From Isoetes taiwanensis (taxonomy: Eukaryota; Streptophyta; Lycopodiopsida; Isoetales; Isoetaceae), in contig JAJEKV010000047.1 in NCBI GenBank assembly GCA_021234155.1, positions 3,460,494 to 3,524,493 on the forward strand: DNA of 64,000 bases, read 5' to 3'. Position numbers and translations under genes: made by a program. The notes below the pieces were generated by a model that did no database searches, had not been told where the DNA came from, and was given only the letters and a program-made list of their open reading frames with translations. Below, piece after piece: positions 42,548 to 54,464 of this stretch (position 1 is its first letter; the number at the start of each line of letters is the position of its first letter).

Positions 42548-45187
42548 AATTAATTAGAGAAATTTCATTTTCTCGTTCGACAACAAAATATGTTATAGTA
42601 TTCATCATTGTCTTAATTTAGCTAGATGCAGTGTCTGAGAAGGCTAAATCCGAACAATAAAATGTTTAATGCGAGAATCTATATTATGCCGACATATACG
42701 CGATGCGGGACCAGCAATTCAGCCTCTACAATATGAACTCAATTGCTCGAACAGATCGCCATAGCGATTTATTGAAGAATTAAACATATTAAATTGGCAT
42801 AAGATTGTAGTAAATCAATAGAAATATGATACTAGAGAACATTGAAAAATATATTACATGCTGATCGTTTACATTAGTAATTAATTACATTTATCTATTA
42901 GGCCATGGAGAAATCGGATATCATATTTAAGAAAAGAGGTGAACACAATCGCCATGGCGATTTCATTGAGTCTCCTAGACGGAATCTGGAACAACAATAA
43001 GCATGGAATAAATTATTACTTCTATGTTTTTAGTATAGCCAAATAGGTTTAGCTAAAATACCTTCAAATTGGAGCTAGAAGTTTCTAACACTTGGCTAAA
43101 CTAAATGGTTTTTCTCCATCATGGTTTCTTGCCTTTGACTAAACTTTCACAAAATGTAGAGTCAAATATTAGCCATCACACTATCCTTATTTTAAAAAAT
43201 CCAAGCTTTTGGACAAAGACATTGAACTTATCATTATTACAGTAATTGAACATAGAAAATGAAATGGCGCATGATGTAGTATAAATGGCATCCTTAATAT
43301 AAAAATAAAACAAAGACATAAATTAAGACATAAACATATACGCACATGTTCAAAGCTCAAAGAACAAGGTGCTGCGCATGGAGGGTTGCCCTCCATAGCC
43401 AGAGGGTGAAGTGGCTTAAATCATACTTGAAAGTCATGTTTTTTACAGTAAATCAAAATTGCTATTTTAAAACATTAATATTTTGTGAAGGTGATGGTAC
43501 CCATTTGCATCACCAACTCCTCCTTAGATGTTGAGCTCTTACCTTTCCTCCCAAGACCTTTCCAAAAGGTGACTTGGCATATAAGGCCTACATTCTTTTA
43601 GGCCTTTATGGGCTATGCTCAAGGAGCCCTCCCCAAGCGGCTGCGACTGCTAGATCTTTCATAGATTCTAGCTCAAATCGTAATAGTCTCCCGGGGTAGA
43701 CAACTGACCTGAGTTGTAACGATCATATAAGTGGATGAACCATACACATAATCAACCGCCCATGTCCACCACACAGCTCATTAACCATATAGGTTCACCA
43801 TACAGCTCTACCATGAAGACCATCTAGCTCCACTACAAAGATCCACCATACAGGTCCCATGATCTCTCTACACAGATCCAAATCCACATATCCTTGATTC
43901 ACCACATAGACCACTCATCTCCACCACAAGGCCACACAGGTCGTTTATCTATCTACACAGATCCAGATCCATTTATCCTTCGTGACTGCATTTTAGATCA
44001 TAATTGTAACAACCCACTGAGATAAAAAAAAAAACAAACCGCCTCAAAGACGACTGGCTCAGTTATATCCTTGCTCCACTACACAGACTACACATCTCCA
44101 CCACAACACCACACAGCTTCAATACACAGGCCCCTTGATCTTTTTGCACAGATCCAAATCCATACATCCTTGGTGATTGTATTTCAGATCGTAATTGTAA
44201 CAATCCAAGGGATAAAAGACAACTGGCCTCAATTGCTAACAAGCTGAAGAGCACTAGATGGTTCCGCCCCATCACTTGTTGTTGGTCATTCATCTTCATA
44301 TAGACAATCTCTAGCAATATATCCAAGGCATCTCCAATTTATGATACTTCATATCCCTCTTAACCCATTTTACATTAACTGATCCACTTTTAGATGCGAG
44401 GTCGCCAGAGACCTCAGTTGTCGCAGATGATATGTACCCAGCTTCCCCATTTCTTCATGTTGCATGGCATCTAACAACAGCATTGGGTATAACTACTTGC
44501 ATTGAGATAATAAATGAAAAGTTGTTACGGTATAATGTAACGACCTTCAACTTGATGATTCCTCAAGAGAGGAGTATCACCATCTAGCTTATGAAGTCAC
44601 GTATTGGAGAACAGATAAGACAAATTTGGACATATGAAGAGAATTGGATTCCAAAATCCAAGTATCAAAATTGATGAATAGGTGTCGTACATAAATGTAG
44701 CATATTTGTTTCCTCCAGGCACTTGTATGCATTCATAGCTCACTGGAAAGTGGAGACAGGAGTCACATAATTTTTGTACGTTGCAAAATACAAATAACAG
44801 AGATTCTTCTTGTAAGATAAAGGACCTGGAGAAAGTTAAAATGTTCCTTCTTGGTACATGTATCCATTCTTCAACTTTAATGAGAAACCTTCTTTTTGAC
44901 CATTACATCATGTAAATAATATAAACTGGAATCAAGAAGCGCCATACTTTAACACCTAACAGAATGATGAACACCATAGAAGAGTTTTTTTTTTTTTTAA
45001 ATGTAACGAGCCGTGAAGCCCAAAACCATTAGCAAACATGGTTGTCAAGAGAAACTTGAAACCCAAAACTTCTACATGCAATTCTCCATTGTAAGTGTTA
45101 TACAAATGTAGTAGATACATACGAAAGAAAAAATCTCAGCCTTGAAACTTTGAATTTATACGCTCGAAATTGCAAAAAAAAGATTGT
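42548..45187. other. Non-coding stretch with CACCACACAG-type repeats
   Basis: No gene is supported. Short palindromes ATCGCCATAGCGAT and ATCGCCATGGCGAT occur near 42760 and 42950. From about 43,730 to 44,210 a loosely repeated unit (CCACCACACAGCTC, CACAGATCCAAATCCA, GTAATTGTAACAA) appears at least three times. Confidence 0.5.
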
Positions 45188-47153
45188 GGAAACTTACTCG
45201 GTCCACATCTCTCTCCCACCACTAAATCTAAGATTCTAGGCATTCCTTTTGCTTTGAGAAGTAATGCTAGTGAGCTCTGGGGGGATATCATTGAAAAATT
45301 CAATAGAAAAGCTGATTTGTTAAATAGTAAGTTTCTTTCCAAAAATGGCAGAGCTATTTTGGCTAATTCTATTATTTCTGCCTCCCATGTTTATCAATCA
45401 TCCATTCTTCTAGCTCCTAAAAAAGTTACCTCCAAACTCCAGAGTATTCTAGGCAGATTTATTTCTAATGGAGGTACTAGAAGAACCTGGATTCCTGTTG
45501 CCATGAAAGAATGTCTGAAAAGCAAGAAAAATGGAGGGTTGGGTATTATTGACATTGAAAAGCAGAGTATGGCCCTGGCTGCCAAGTATATCTACAGAGC
45601 TGGCTTCAACAAGATCAATCATTCTGTGTCTTGTCTTATCAGACATTACTTGCTTAAATGCAAACCCTTTGGCTGGAGAAATGTTAAGATGCATTTGCCA
45701 GACAGTCTTTTCTTTGATTTCAAAGTCCCAAATAATACTCCTGGAATCATAAAGAAATGGATCAGGGCTTGGAAGATTAGATGCAAGATGTATAGCTGGA
45801 AGGAAGGGTTGTCTAAAGATCAATCCATTTTCTGGAACCCTTCTCTTATTTTGAATAATCCTAATATGTGTTTGGCTATGAATTTTCCTATTCAATGCAG
45901 AAAATGGTCAGACAGAGGTATCACTCATATTTCTCACCTTTTTAATGATCAGGGGATAATCGAGTTTCATGATTCTGTTTTGGCTGACTTGGATGAGGAA
46001 AATGAGATGCTATATAATGCTATTAAGGTCTGCTTAAGTCTGGGTACTTGGCACAATGAAGATATCCAATGGCATCACAGGGGGAAATTTCTCTACAAAG
46101 TTAGTCTGATCTACAAGTTTCTCACAAGAGGTTATACCATGACCTTACATTTAAAGTGGGATATATCTGCAGATAGGTGTTCAGCCAATCTGAGATTTAT
46201 ATGGAATTCCCCAATTAACCCCAAGATTAAATCCTTCATTTGGCAGCTATAGCATAAGGCTCTTGCCACTAACTATAAGAGGTTCAGATTGAATATGACC
46301 TTCTCTAATTTGTGTGAAAGATGTTTGCAGGAGCAGGAAGATGAAGATCACCTCTTTAGAAAATGCCTTTGGTCTGAATGGGTTCTTGAACTGGCAGCTA
46401 TTGAGTTTAACATTCCACATCTTTCTGAAACTGCCTTGGTGGATTTCATCTTTCCTTATCAACCCAGAGATTGGAGAATTTATATCCTCCTTTGGAGGAT
46501 GTGGAAGGCTAGAAACTCTCTCATCTTTAAAGAGGAGATTGTGTGGCCCAAGACTGTCATTGAACAGTCAAAATTCGATATAAAATGGATTAATGAAGTA
46601 TTTGGGAAACTTATATATTTCTTTGTGCTTTTCAGGAAATATTTTGGTGGGACAAAAGAAGTTAGGATGGGACCGGATCAATTTGATGATCAATGCAATG
46701 TGGCTTGATCAGTTTGGCGCCAACCCTACAATATATCACGGAAATAACTGCCGATGCGACTGTTCTTGCTTCCAGAATTATGACTACAGAAGACTGCTAA
46801 TTTGTGAGGCCGTGGATCAGACTGGGCGTTTCAACCCAGCAAAATTCCAGACATGCAACTGTCTGTATTGCCAATTCTGCTCGACTTCCAGAGGATTAGG
46901 GCGAAAATAGTGCCCATATGGGATATTTCCGACCATTGAACTTGCTGCCTTTTTTTTTCTCTACATGGTGAATGCATGCCTATAATATATGCATTCCTTG
47001 ATACTCATAGTCACCTTTTATAGTCACTTTTTTGAGACTTAGAGAATGCATACATATAATATTTGCATTCTCGAAATTTTTGTACCTACTCTTTCTATAT
47101 TAATATATACACTAAGCCTTCAATAAAAAAAAGGAAATTTACTCGGTCCACAT
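45188..47153 (+). mobile_element. 5'-truncated L1 with 21-bp target duplication
   Basis: The L1 body is 45209-47132. It is flanked by GGAAACTTACTCGGTCCACA (plus T) at 45188-45208 and the same 21 bp with one change at 47133-47153. A short A-rich tail (AATAAAAAAAA) precedes the right copy. The 5' end is cut within ORF2. Confidence 0.92.
45209..46708 (+). pseudogene. L1 ORF2 C-terminal part with zf-RVT domain
   Basis: One frame is open across the region, interrupted by an in-frame TAG at 46250-46252. It holds the post-RT part of an L1 ORF2: ILGIPFALRS, FLSKNGRAILANSIISA, a KKNGGLGIIDIEKQ segment, then FIWQL and the zinc-binding segment CERCLQEQEDEDHLFRKC. The endonuclease and RT catalytic parts are absent because of 5' truncation. 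Apart from the single stop the frame is clean, so the insertion is fairly recent. Confidence 0.9.
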
Positions 47154-47159
47154 AAAAGA

Positions 47160-47669
47160 TTCCAAAAAATATTCCACGATCATGGCAATGAAAAAGATAG
47201 AAATAGTAGCAATATCCATATGGAAAAACCCATTCTTTTAGATTTACTTTTATTTTAGCTTTAACGGTGTTCATGGCTTTCACAAAACGGAATCAAATAA
47301 TATTTCTGTCCAAGCAGCCTCGAGGTTAAAAATTGCAATCTCCAGTTCAAAGTCTGAGCTTTAAAGGAGAATGTTGTACTTTAAATTACTCTAAAAGTTT
47401 GAGCCTAAATCCACTGATTTGGAGTTTGGATAACGGGATTGGCCATTGAAAACATCTCTTTTCAAATCGGACTTTCTTGTCTGCTATTTAGGCTCTCTTA
47501 CATTCGTCAATAGCAGCACAACAAAACATCTCACATCACATGCATAGCCTGTCCCACAACAGAGCTTCACTTGAAACTTGTAAGGGCAGTCTCACTTCCC
47601 AAAGGCTAGCAATAGCATCTTTGACATATGTAAAGCATGAACTTGTGCTCATAGCTGCAAATTCTTTCA
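47160..47669. other. 3' flank of the MRS2 gene
   Basis: About 0.5 kb of AT-rich sequence between the L1 and the MRS2 stop codon. It probably contains the MRS2 3' UTR on the minus strand. No other feature is seen. Confidence 0.4.
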
Positions 47670-49198
47670 TCATAATGGCATTAGCTTGCGCCATCTAAAG
47701 AATGATATAAAAGCTAGAAAGATAACCAGTCCAATGAATGCTGTAATAATCAGCATCCACTTGAACGCCCCAGGTTTCTGGTAGAGCGAAATCGGAATGT
47801 TCATACCAAATGTTCCAACAACCATACTAAATATACCTCGGACAAAGGTGCCAGTAGTAAGAAGCAACTCAAACTGAATCAATTTATTCCGTACATTATC
47901 CTGGAAAAAATTAACATCTGTAAAAGGCAAGGCCACCAAATTTAATGCATCCTCTGAGGATAGTTTTACTAAATGAATGTTGATCATATCTTCGGTATCA
48001 CAATATACTCCTCCAACTGAACAAGAAACCACATTAAAATCATTAGCTTCTTAAGCCTATGTCGCTATAATACAGTAGGATAGTCAATTATTTAACAAAA
48101 GCAAATGAAAAATTGAAGATGATGATGTTAAAATACTGGAACTTGTGGAATGTATGAAAAGCTTTTATCAGCATCTGAAGTATTCTAGTTCAGTTTATTA
48201 TTCTAATGCCAGATGCTTGTTTGGCCGGACTTATAAATTAAAGTAAGAAAAATGACATTATTCCAGGGGACAAAGAGGGATATCAGGAGACAAAGGTGAA
48301 GGCTCAAGGATGAAAATATTTAGGCTGTGTGGAAAGCCAAACAATTTTTCATTTTTAAATGCTGCCAATAACACATTCGAAGCCTTTTCAACTGAAGTCA
48401 TGTTCTATCAGGCTTGGGCCTCTTCCTTACTGCTATGGAAATCCAAATGTGATCCAGATACATACATAGCAAATCATGACTACAACATGTTTGCTGCTTC
48501 ACAAAACGTATGTGTTCAACAGTACAGTGATGCAAAACAAATCAAAGAGAGTTCTTACAGAAGTCAATTTGTTCAGAATACCATCTACAACCACAAAATA
48601 TGCCTTCAGTAACATTTCAAGCTCTTCAACTCCAGTTTCTGGCATCTTGTCACCTCCTAATCTCCCAATGCTGCTAGCACTATTCTCCAATAGTCTGTCT
48701 TTCGGAGGAGATGACACATGGATACTGGAGCAGAAACTGAAATGCCATGGAAAGTGCATTCATGCTGCTTTTTTTCTGTGAGATGCATTTCACCCATATC
48801 CTCATCATCATCCATTAGCTGCTCTAACTCATCACGAATCTGCATGCGTTAATGTATCCCTAAGGTTAGGATATAACTAAACTCATGAGTCTTATCTATT
48901 TACATCTAGAACGTTTATTGGATATTCAAGAGCCAACCAAGTAACAAAACCAGAGAATACGTAAAGCACTTTCTTCCTTGGCATGATGTCATCTAATATC
49001 AAGTTATTGAAGGCATAATGTATTGCCTTGACCAAAAAACCTTCTATTCTAAACCTGAAAGGTGGTTACCTTCTGAACTTTGCTCTTCAAGTGTACTAGC
49101 TGGCTTTTTAGTCTTCTCAGCCTCTCAAGGTTTAATGTCATGATTTGCAAAGTAAGTTCCTCTAGCAGTGGATATGCCTCTTCTTCCAATTCGGTTGC
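47670..49198 (-). pseudogene. MRS2/MGT-type (CorA family) magnesium transporter, frameshifted
   Basis: Four minus-strand exons fit the plant MRS2 gene: 49198-49070 (ATELEEEAYPLLEEL ... LKSKVQK), 48839-48559 (RDELEQLMDDDEDMGEMHLTEKK ... ELEMLLKAYFVVVDGILNKLTS), 48016-47970 (DTEDMINIHL) and 47900-47670 (NVRNKLIQFELLLTTGTF, the GMN signature in FGMNIP, and a second transmembrane segment ending KLMPL). Introns keep GT-AG. The family forms pentameric Mg2+ channels in plasma membrane, plastid or vacuole. Two breaks are visible: near 48720, where the SVSAPVS frame and the VSSPP frame do not join, and near 48000, where one base is missing before DTED. The N-terminal exons are not found; the pogo element begins 660 bp upstream. 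It resembles the MRS2-1/MRS2-10 group. It is either a pseudogene or an assembly-error-bearing gene. Confidence 0.85.
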
Positions 49199-49857
49199 CT
49201 GCATTATAATTTGTCTTCCTTGTAAAAGGTTGAATGTAAATTGAAATAAATGTAGACTTGAAAAAAGCTCTAAATGGAATTAAGAGTGAACACCATCTGT
49301 TCTGCCACAATCATATTTCTCCATAGTTCTTAGTCCATTTTGAAAAGGAGACTTTGTTGATAAAGATATTTATAATATGAGAGCAGCCGAGCTGGCCTGT
49401 AATCGCTGAAGCGTAGAAGGAAAAGATTTTATAAAGGGAAAAAAAAATAGATTACAGAACAGACCTAGATGGACTGCGGGAGAGAAGGAGAGAAGCATCA
49501 ATATCTAGCATATCGGAAGCACCATTGCATCTACTCCTTTAATATCCATCCCTGGAATCTACTAGGCAGAATATCTAGTTGATATTAAAACATAAAATAG
49601 ACCTGAGAAATGTCGCCTTGCCATCCAGAAGTTGTCGGTCATTAGCATCGTTTGCAGTTGAGCCACTGCTGCAGATATCCCCATGGAACTCGCTTTTGTG
49701 CAAGAAAATGGAGCAGAGCACATTTTACCATTTCGCTTCCTTCCATAGATCGACTCTTCAGCATGTTTAATAGCTGGTTTTCAACATATAGAGCATAAAA
49801 ACTGTTGCTAGCAATGTCGATTAAAACCCACGAAACAGTTCTATTTCTTGAACTACC
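49199..49857. other. Upstream part of the MRS2 locus, unassigned
   Basis: About 0.66 kb between the last recognisable MRS2 exon and the pogo element. A further MRS2 exon could be expected here on the minus strand, but I could not identify one. Confidence 0.35.
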
Positions 49858-49936
49858 TAGGGGAGACCGGCCATGTTTTGCGCAGGGCCCTAAACAGGAT
49901 GCGCAGGAGCCCTGCGTTCACGACATGGATGCCCTT

Positions 49937-50015
49937 CATTTCCGCATCAGCGTTCGACCATTTCCGCATCAGCGTTCGACCATTTGCGCACCAGCGTTCG
50001 ACCATTTGCGCACCT
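49937..50015. repeat. Tandem CAGCGTTCGACCATTTxCGCA repeats in pogo 5' end
   Basis: A unit of about 20 bp (CAGCGTTCGACCATTT with CGCA) is repeated about three to four times with small changes, just inside the left TIR. It is in the place expected for transposase-binding subterminal repeats. Confidence 0.75.
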
Positions 50016-50119
50016 CGTTCCAGCCATAGCACAAGCCCGCCATAGCACAACCCCGCCATAATTTTGTCTTAAACAAGATTGAACGCCCAAGATGGCCACC
50101 ACCTTACACAGCGTTGAGC

Positions 50120-51361
50120 ATGGCCAAGCACAGAGCACAGAGAACAGAGAGCACAGAGAAGAGAGCACAGAGATCTGATGGACAGAGCACAGAGAAGAGA
50201 GCAGGGGGATCTAAACGTGTTGCAGCCAAAAAGAAGCCAAAGAAGAGGAAGATTAGGGAAGGCAATAGCAGGAATGAAGGGAGCTATCTTAGACAGGAGA
50301 GAGGTAAATGGAGTGATGATGACATGAAGAGGGCACTGGAACTTGTTGAGGGGAATGTGATGAGCATAAGAGCAGCAGGCAGAGAATTTAGCATCCCTGA
50401 GTCTACAATTAGAAGTTGGCTTTATGGTAGAGTGAACAGAAAGCATGGTAAGCATCCTATAGCCATGACAGCAGAAGAAGAATCTGACTTGGTAGAATGG
50501 GCATTAGAGAGGGCAGATCGGGGAATGCCTTTGACTCTAGATATGTTGAAGGAGTTTGTGGCTGAAATATGCCTTGATAGACCAACTCCATTTAGGGATG
50601 GAGTTCCAGGACACAAGTGGTGGAAGCTTTTCAAAGGAAGGCATCCAGAGATAGCAATAAGATCTGCTGAAACGTTGGATTCTGCCAGGGCCAGAGCACT
50701 AACAACTGCTACTCTAGCTAAGTTCTACGATGATTTTGAGAAGGTGTTGGATGAGTTCAAGTTTCCACCATCTAGAATTTGGAATGCGGACGAAACTGGT
50801 GTCCAAGCTGGTAAGGTTTCTGGAATGAAGGTTATTGCCAAGAAAGGAAAGAGGAACGTGCATGAAGTTGTGATGAGAAATAGAGAATGGGTGACAGTAC
50901 TTACATGTGTCAATGCAGATGGCTTTCCACTTCCTAGTCTCTACATCTTCAAAGGAGAGAGGATCAGAGATGACTATGTATCTAGATGTGAACCAGGTGC
51001 TGTGATGGCTTGTCAGGGTGAAGCATGGATGACAAAAGAGCTTTTTAAAAGTTGGTTAATTGATCATTTCTGCAAGAAGGTGCCAGGAGCTTGCAGTCCG
51101 AGTACACCACATTTGCTAGTGCTTGATGGCCACAAGACTCATGTGGATCTTGACACTATAATCTTGGCGACCAAAGAGGTAGGAGTGCATCTTTTTTTTT
51201 TGCCACCTCACACTTCACATAAGCTGCGACCCTTGGATGTGTCGGTGTTTGGCCCTTTCAAGAAGTGCTTTAAGAAGGAAAGAGCAATTTATATGTTAAA
51301 ACACCGTTATGCTTTGAACCAAGCAAGCAAGACCCTGGCTACAATTATCTCTGAGCTTTGA
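50120..51361 (+). CDS. Pogo-like transposase (HTH_psq, CENPB HTH, DDE_1), shifted near its end
   Basis: The ATG at 50120 begins a basic N-terminus (KKPKKRKIRE). A pipsqueak-like HTH (KWSDDDMKRALELVEG ... IPESTIRSWLYGR) and the CENPB-type HTH (YWEWALERADRGMPLT-like; here VEWALERADRGMPLT ... KWWKLFKGRHP) follow. The DDE_1 core shows NADETGV (first Asp), LVLDGHKTH (second Asp) and PHTSHKLRPLDVSVFGPFKK (third). The TGA at 51359 comes from a shift: the next frame continues with ALKSSMTNRENILSGFRSIGFS to a TGA at 51469-51471, the usual C-terminal segment. One base change would restore it. Related to jerky/Tigger-type proteins. No close relation to the hAT genes here. Confidence 0.92.
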   Translation: MAKHRAQRTESTEKRAQRSDGQSTEKRAGGSKRVAAKKKPKKRKIREGNSRNEGSYLRQERGKWSDDDMKRALELVEGNVMSIRAAGREFSIPESTIRSWLYGRVNRKHGKHPIAMTAEEESDLVEWALERADRGMPLTLDMLKEFVAEICLDRPTPFRDGVPGHKWWKLFKGRHPEIAIRSAETLDSARARALTTATLAKFYDDFEKVLDEFKFPPSRIWNADETGVQAGKVSGMKVIAKKGKRNVHEVVMRNREWVTVLTCVNADGFPLPSLYIFKGERIRDDYVSRCEPGAVMACQGEAWMTKELFKSWLIDHFCKKVPGACSPSTPHLLVLDGHKTHVDLDTIILATKEVGVHLFFLPPHTSHKLRPLDVSVFGPFKKCFKKERAIYMLKHRYALNQASKTLATIISEL

Positions 51362-51529
51362 AGTCATCCATGACAAATCGCGAGAACATCCTCTCCGGTT
51401 TTAGATCAATCGGGTTTAGTGCCCTTTGTGAAGGGCAAAGTGACACCACAAGCCGAGGCAATTGGAGATGACTTTTAGGGAAGTGGAGTTGCAACCATGG
51501 GAGCATGGAGATTACAATCCAAATGATGC

Positions 51530-52760
51530 TTGAAAATGAAGGTGCAAAGAGCCCCCCATGCTAATCAAGTGTTCCCCAATCAATTGTACGTGCAGACCAG
51601 CAACCATGAAGAAGGTAACAATCAAAATTTTGAGCAAAATGTTGTTGAGGCAGCACATAGCAATGTTCTTCTAAATTGCAATGTGCCTGAAAACCAAGCA
51701 CCTAACATTGCAAGGCCTTTGCCACATGCAAGCACTGTTGTACATCACTCTTCTCCTCATGTTAATGTTGCTTATAGATCTGCTCTACCTACAGCCCACA
51801 GAACACCAATGTCTAGAGCATTTCAACCCCAAAACAATGACTCTATATCTCGACTGAAACCTCAAGAAGATCTAAATCTTCCCTTGCTTTGGGGCCGGAG
51901 TGCATCATGTTAGCTCGAACAATGGTGTCAAGCAATCGTGGGACTAACAAAGAAGGAAGGCTAGGAATGAGGAGGAAAAGAAGAGAAAGTTAGAAGAGAA
52001 GCTAGCTGCACAAGCAGCAAAGAAATTGGCAAGGGAGGAGGCTTTGGAAAGATGCAAAAAGAGAAAGGAAGAGAGGGAAGCTAGGAAAAGAAGTGAAGAA
52101 GCATGGGAGGTAGGCTGTAGAAGGTTTAGGGATCTAATATATGGACCTCATAGGCATGGGAGGCCTATCTTGAATGGTGTAAGCCCTTGGATACCGCTTA
52201 ACAAGGATGCTATGGAGGCTAGAAGGCAAGCAAGGGACGTGTTAAGAGCAAAGAGGGCAGCTAGAGAGAATGAAGGGCATGCGAGGTTGTGACATACGAT
52301 TTGTGGCTAGTAGCCAAATGGAAGAACAAGAGAGCTGCCCGCCATTATTCCAAGATAGTCAAGTTGAAGAAGAATTGCCTCCAAGTCCCAGACAGTGATT
52401 GTATAATGCAATTAGGAATATGTCTCCATTCTCTCGGCTCTATGGTAGGATGCAGGCTTAGAAGACACTCATATCCGCTCAAGACCATATGGATGCTTGT
52501 TCATGTATCAATTGATGAGATGATACCACCGCAAGAAATGAATCAAAGATCACATGCGCATGTTAATGTGGACACTCAAACATGGGTCAGGTTTGCTGAT
52601 GTTAATAGTGGTGTTCCGGATGCCACAAAGGCACAACTTGGCTAAAGCAAGGCTGATCCGAGGCTTTGTTGAAGATGGTAGGCCTCATGACATAATTGAG
52701 AAGGCAAAAGGGATGGATGATGGTGGGCAAGAACTTACAGAGCGCTACTTGCAAATGTAA
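51530..52760 (+). pseudogene. Second coding stretch of the pogo element, unassigned
   Basis: Three consecutive plus-strand open segments (51530-51913, 52026-52292, 52289-52760) make a protein-like stretch. The middle one is a strongly charged, Lys/Glu/Arg-rich coiled coil (AREEALERCKKRKEEREARK). It contains a GVSPWIPLNKDAMEARRQAR segment. No known domain. It may be a downstream accessory ORF or the remnant of a captured gene; stops separate the parts. Confidence 0.45.
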
Positions 52761-53764
52761 GTCCAAGTTTGCATGTAAGTTTGATGTTTCTACTTTTACC
52801 TCTCTTAATCCGGTACTTCTTTGCGTGCAACAGATGTGGAGATAGAAAGCTCCTCGAAGAAAGCTAGGTCACATGATGCATGTCTTCTTTGTTGTGGCTG
52901 GTCAATGCTACTTCTTGTAAACATTGGTCGGGTTTGTGTGCGTTTTCAAATTTGCACATAAACAATTTTACATAGACCTTTGTCTATTGCAAAAATAGCA
53001 CATTTTCGTAAACTTGTATGCCAAGACCGCTAAATTGTTGCTGAATTGTTGCTAAATTGTTGCTGAAACTTGTATGCCAAGACTGCTAAATTGTTGTTGT
53101 TAAATTGTTGCTGAATTGTTGTTTGATTCTTAGGTGTGAATGCATTCTCGTCCTTTTCTTAGCAAGATGTATGCAAAAGGTTGATATTCGATCATAAATT
53201 TGAGATATGCATGTCGCAGTTTGTAGCGAGATAAGACATAATTGTTTGTTAATAGGTGAGCAAATGATGGTGGGTTTGAGAGCATAATGTTGTTTGTCAC
53301 AAGAATTGATGGGAGTTTCATGCGCAATAGATGGGAGTTTTATGCGCAATGCAAAGGCGCGAATTGATGGGTCTCGTGGTGCGTAACTGGGGTTCTCGCA
53401 CCCCCACGTGTTTGAGCAGTCAAACTTGCAAGTGGCTAATCTGTAGACCCTAAATCGCATCTATTTGTAGCTTAGATTTCGTGCTTTTCGATGAACTATT
53501 TCTTGTGGCAAAATTCCACACCTCGTGCCCAAAATTGCGTTTGCGCCCTTAACTGCGCAAAACATGGCCTGTCTCCCCTAACTGGTGAATTGGTTTCTGC
53601 TGCAGATTGGAGCCGATTTGCAGCCTGCTTAGCTGATTCGAGGGCGGATTTGAGGTTGGTAAGCGTGAAATGTTTTTGGAGCTACAGACCAGTTAACCGG
53701 TTTCCACTGGGGTTGCCCAGCAATTGAAATGATTGCGAGTTTACAGCCAGCAATGGATTTGGAG

Positions 53765-53980
53765 CAGGGTTCGAAATTAGAATTTGCCCCAACCAGTAAA
53801 AATGCCTGCTTACATTTAAGGCTGCCGGAAATACATGAAATTATAGTGTATTTTCCCGGAAATCCTTAGAAATTTCTTCGAAAATAGCCTGAAAAAATGC
53901 CGGGATTATTTTTTGGCAATCGGAAATTTTTTGGAATGACCGGATTTTTAAGGGTCGAACCCCCCCAATTTCGAACCCTG
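53765..53980. mobile_element. hAT MITE, 216 bp
   Basis: Starts CAGGGTTCGAAATT and ends AATTTCGAACCCTG. Target duplication ATTTGGAG is perfect (53757-53764 and 53981-53988). The inside is AT-rich with no coding content. Confidence 0.92.
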
Positions 53981-53989
53981 ATTTGGAGC

Positions 53990-54464
53990 AGTCATTGTCA
54001 TATTCGAGGTATATACTGGTATATATTTAGAATATGCCATAAACCCACATAAACGAGGGTTTGCCCCCCCTAGGGGCAACCCAAAAATGCATTGTTCCTT
54101 CTAGATGTGATCCTCCCTCTGATAATACAAATAAATACTTGAAATAAGAAGTTCCTACTTCAATTTTATACTTGGAACAAGAAGTTCTTTGGTGACTTCC
54201 CAAAGTTCCTATATATCTTGGTGTCGGCTACTAGGCTAATCCATCCATTTTTCCAAGTCCACTCTTTCTTAGGTTTGGCTAATCGTTGTCTTGGTGGAGT
54301 TGTCTGGAGGTGGAGGTTTGGCTATCCAATCTAGAAACTCACTCTGCTGGCAAAAAAATTGGGCTAAATTTTTCTTTTTTTGGGCAATTTTTTCCGTTTA
54401 CTTTAGACATGTTTCTTGGCAAAAATGCTACAAAATAGCCATTTGGCTAACCTTAACCGTTATT
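53990..54464. other. Non-coding stretch
   Basis: AT-rich sequence with no supported gene or repeat structure. Confidence 0.5.

Larger units (their letters stand above)
49860..53578. mobile_element. Pogo-type DNA transposon with intact TIRs
   Basis: Termini are GGGGAGACCGGCCATGTTTT at 49860 and its inverse at 53578 with one mismatch (about 24 matched bases). TA dinucleotides flank both ends (49858-49859 and 53579-53580), the TA target duplication of the Tc1/mariner-pogo superfamily. The element of 3,719 bp has a transposase gene and a second coding stretch. It lies 660 bp from the MRS2 gene. Confidence 0.9.

Noticed and set aside
49937..50015. CRISPR-like array
   Set aside because: The repeats are directly abutting with no unique spacers, and they lie inside a pogo transposon of a eukaryotic genome.
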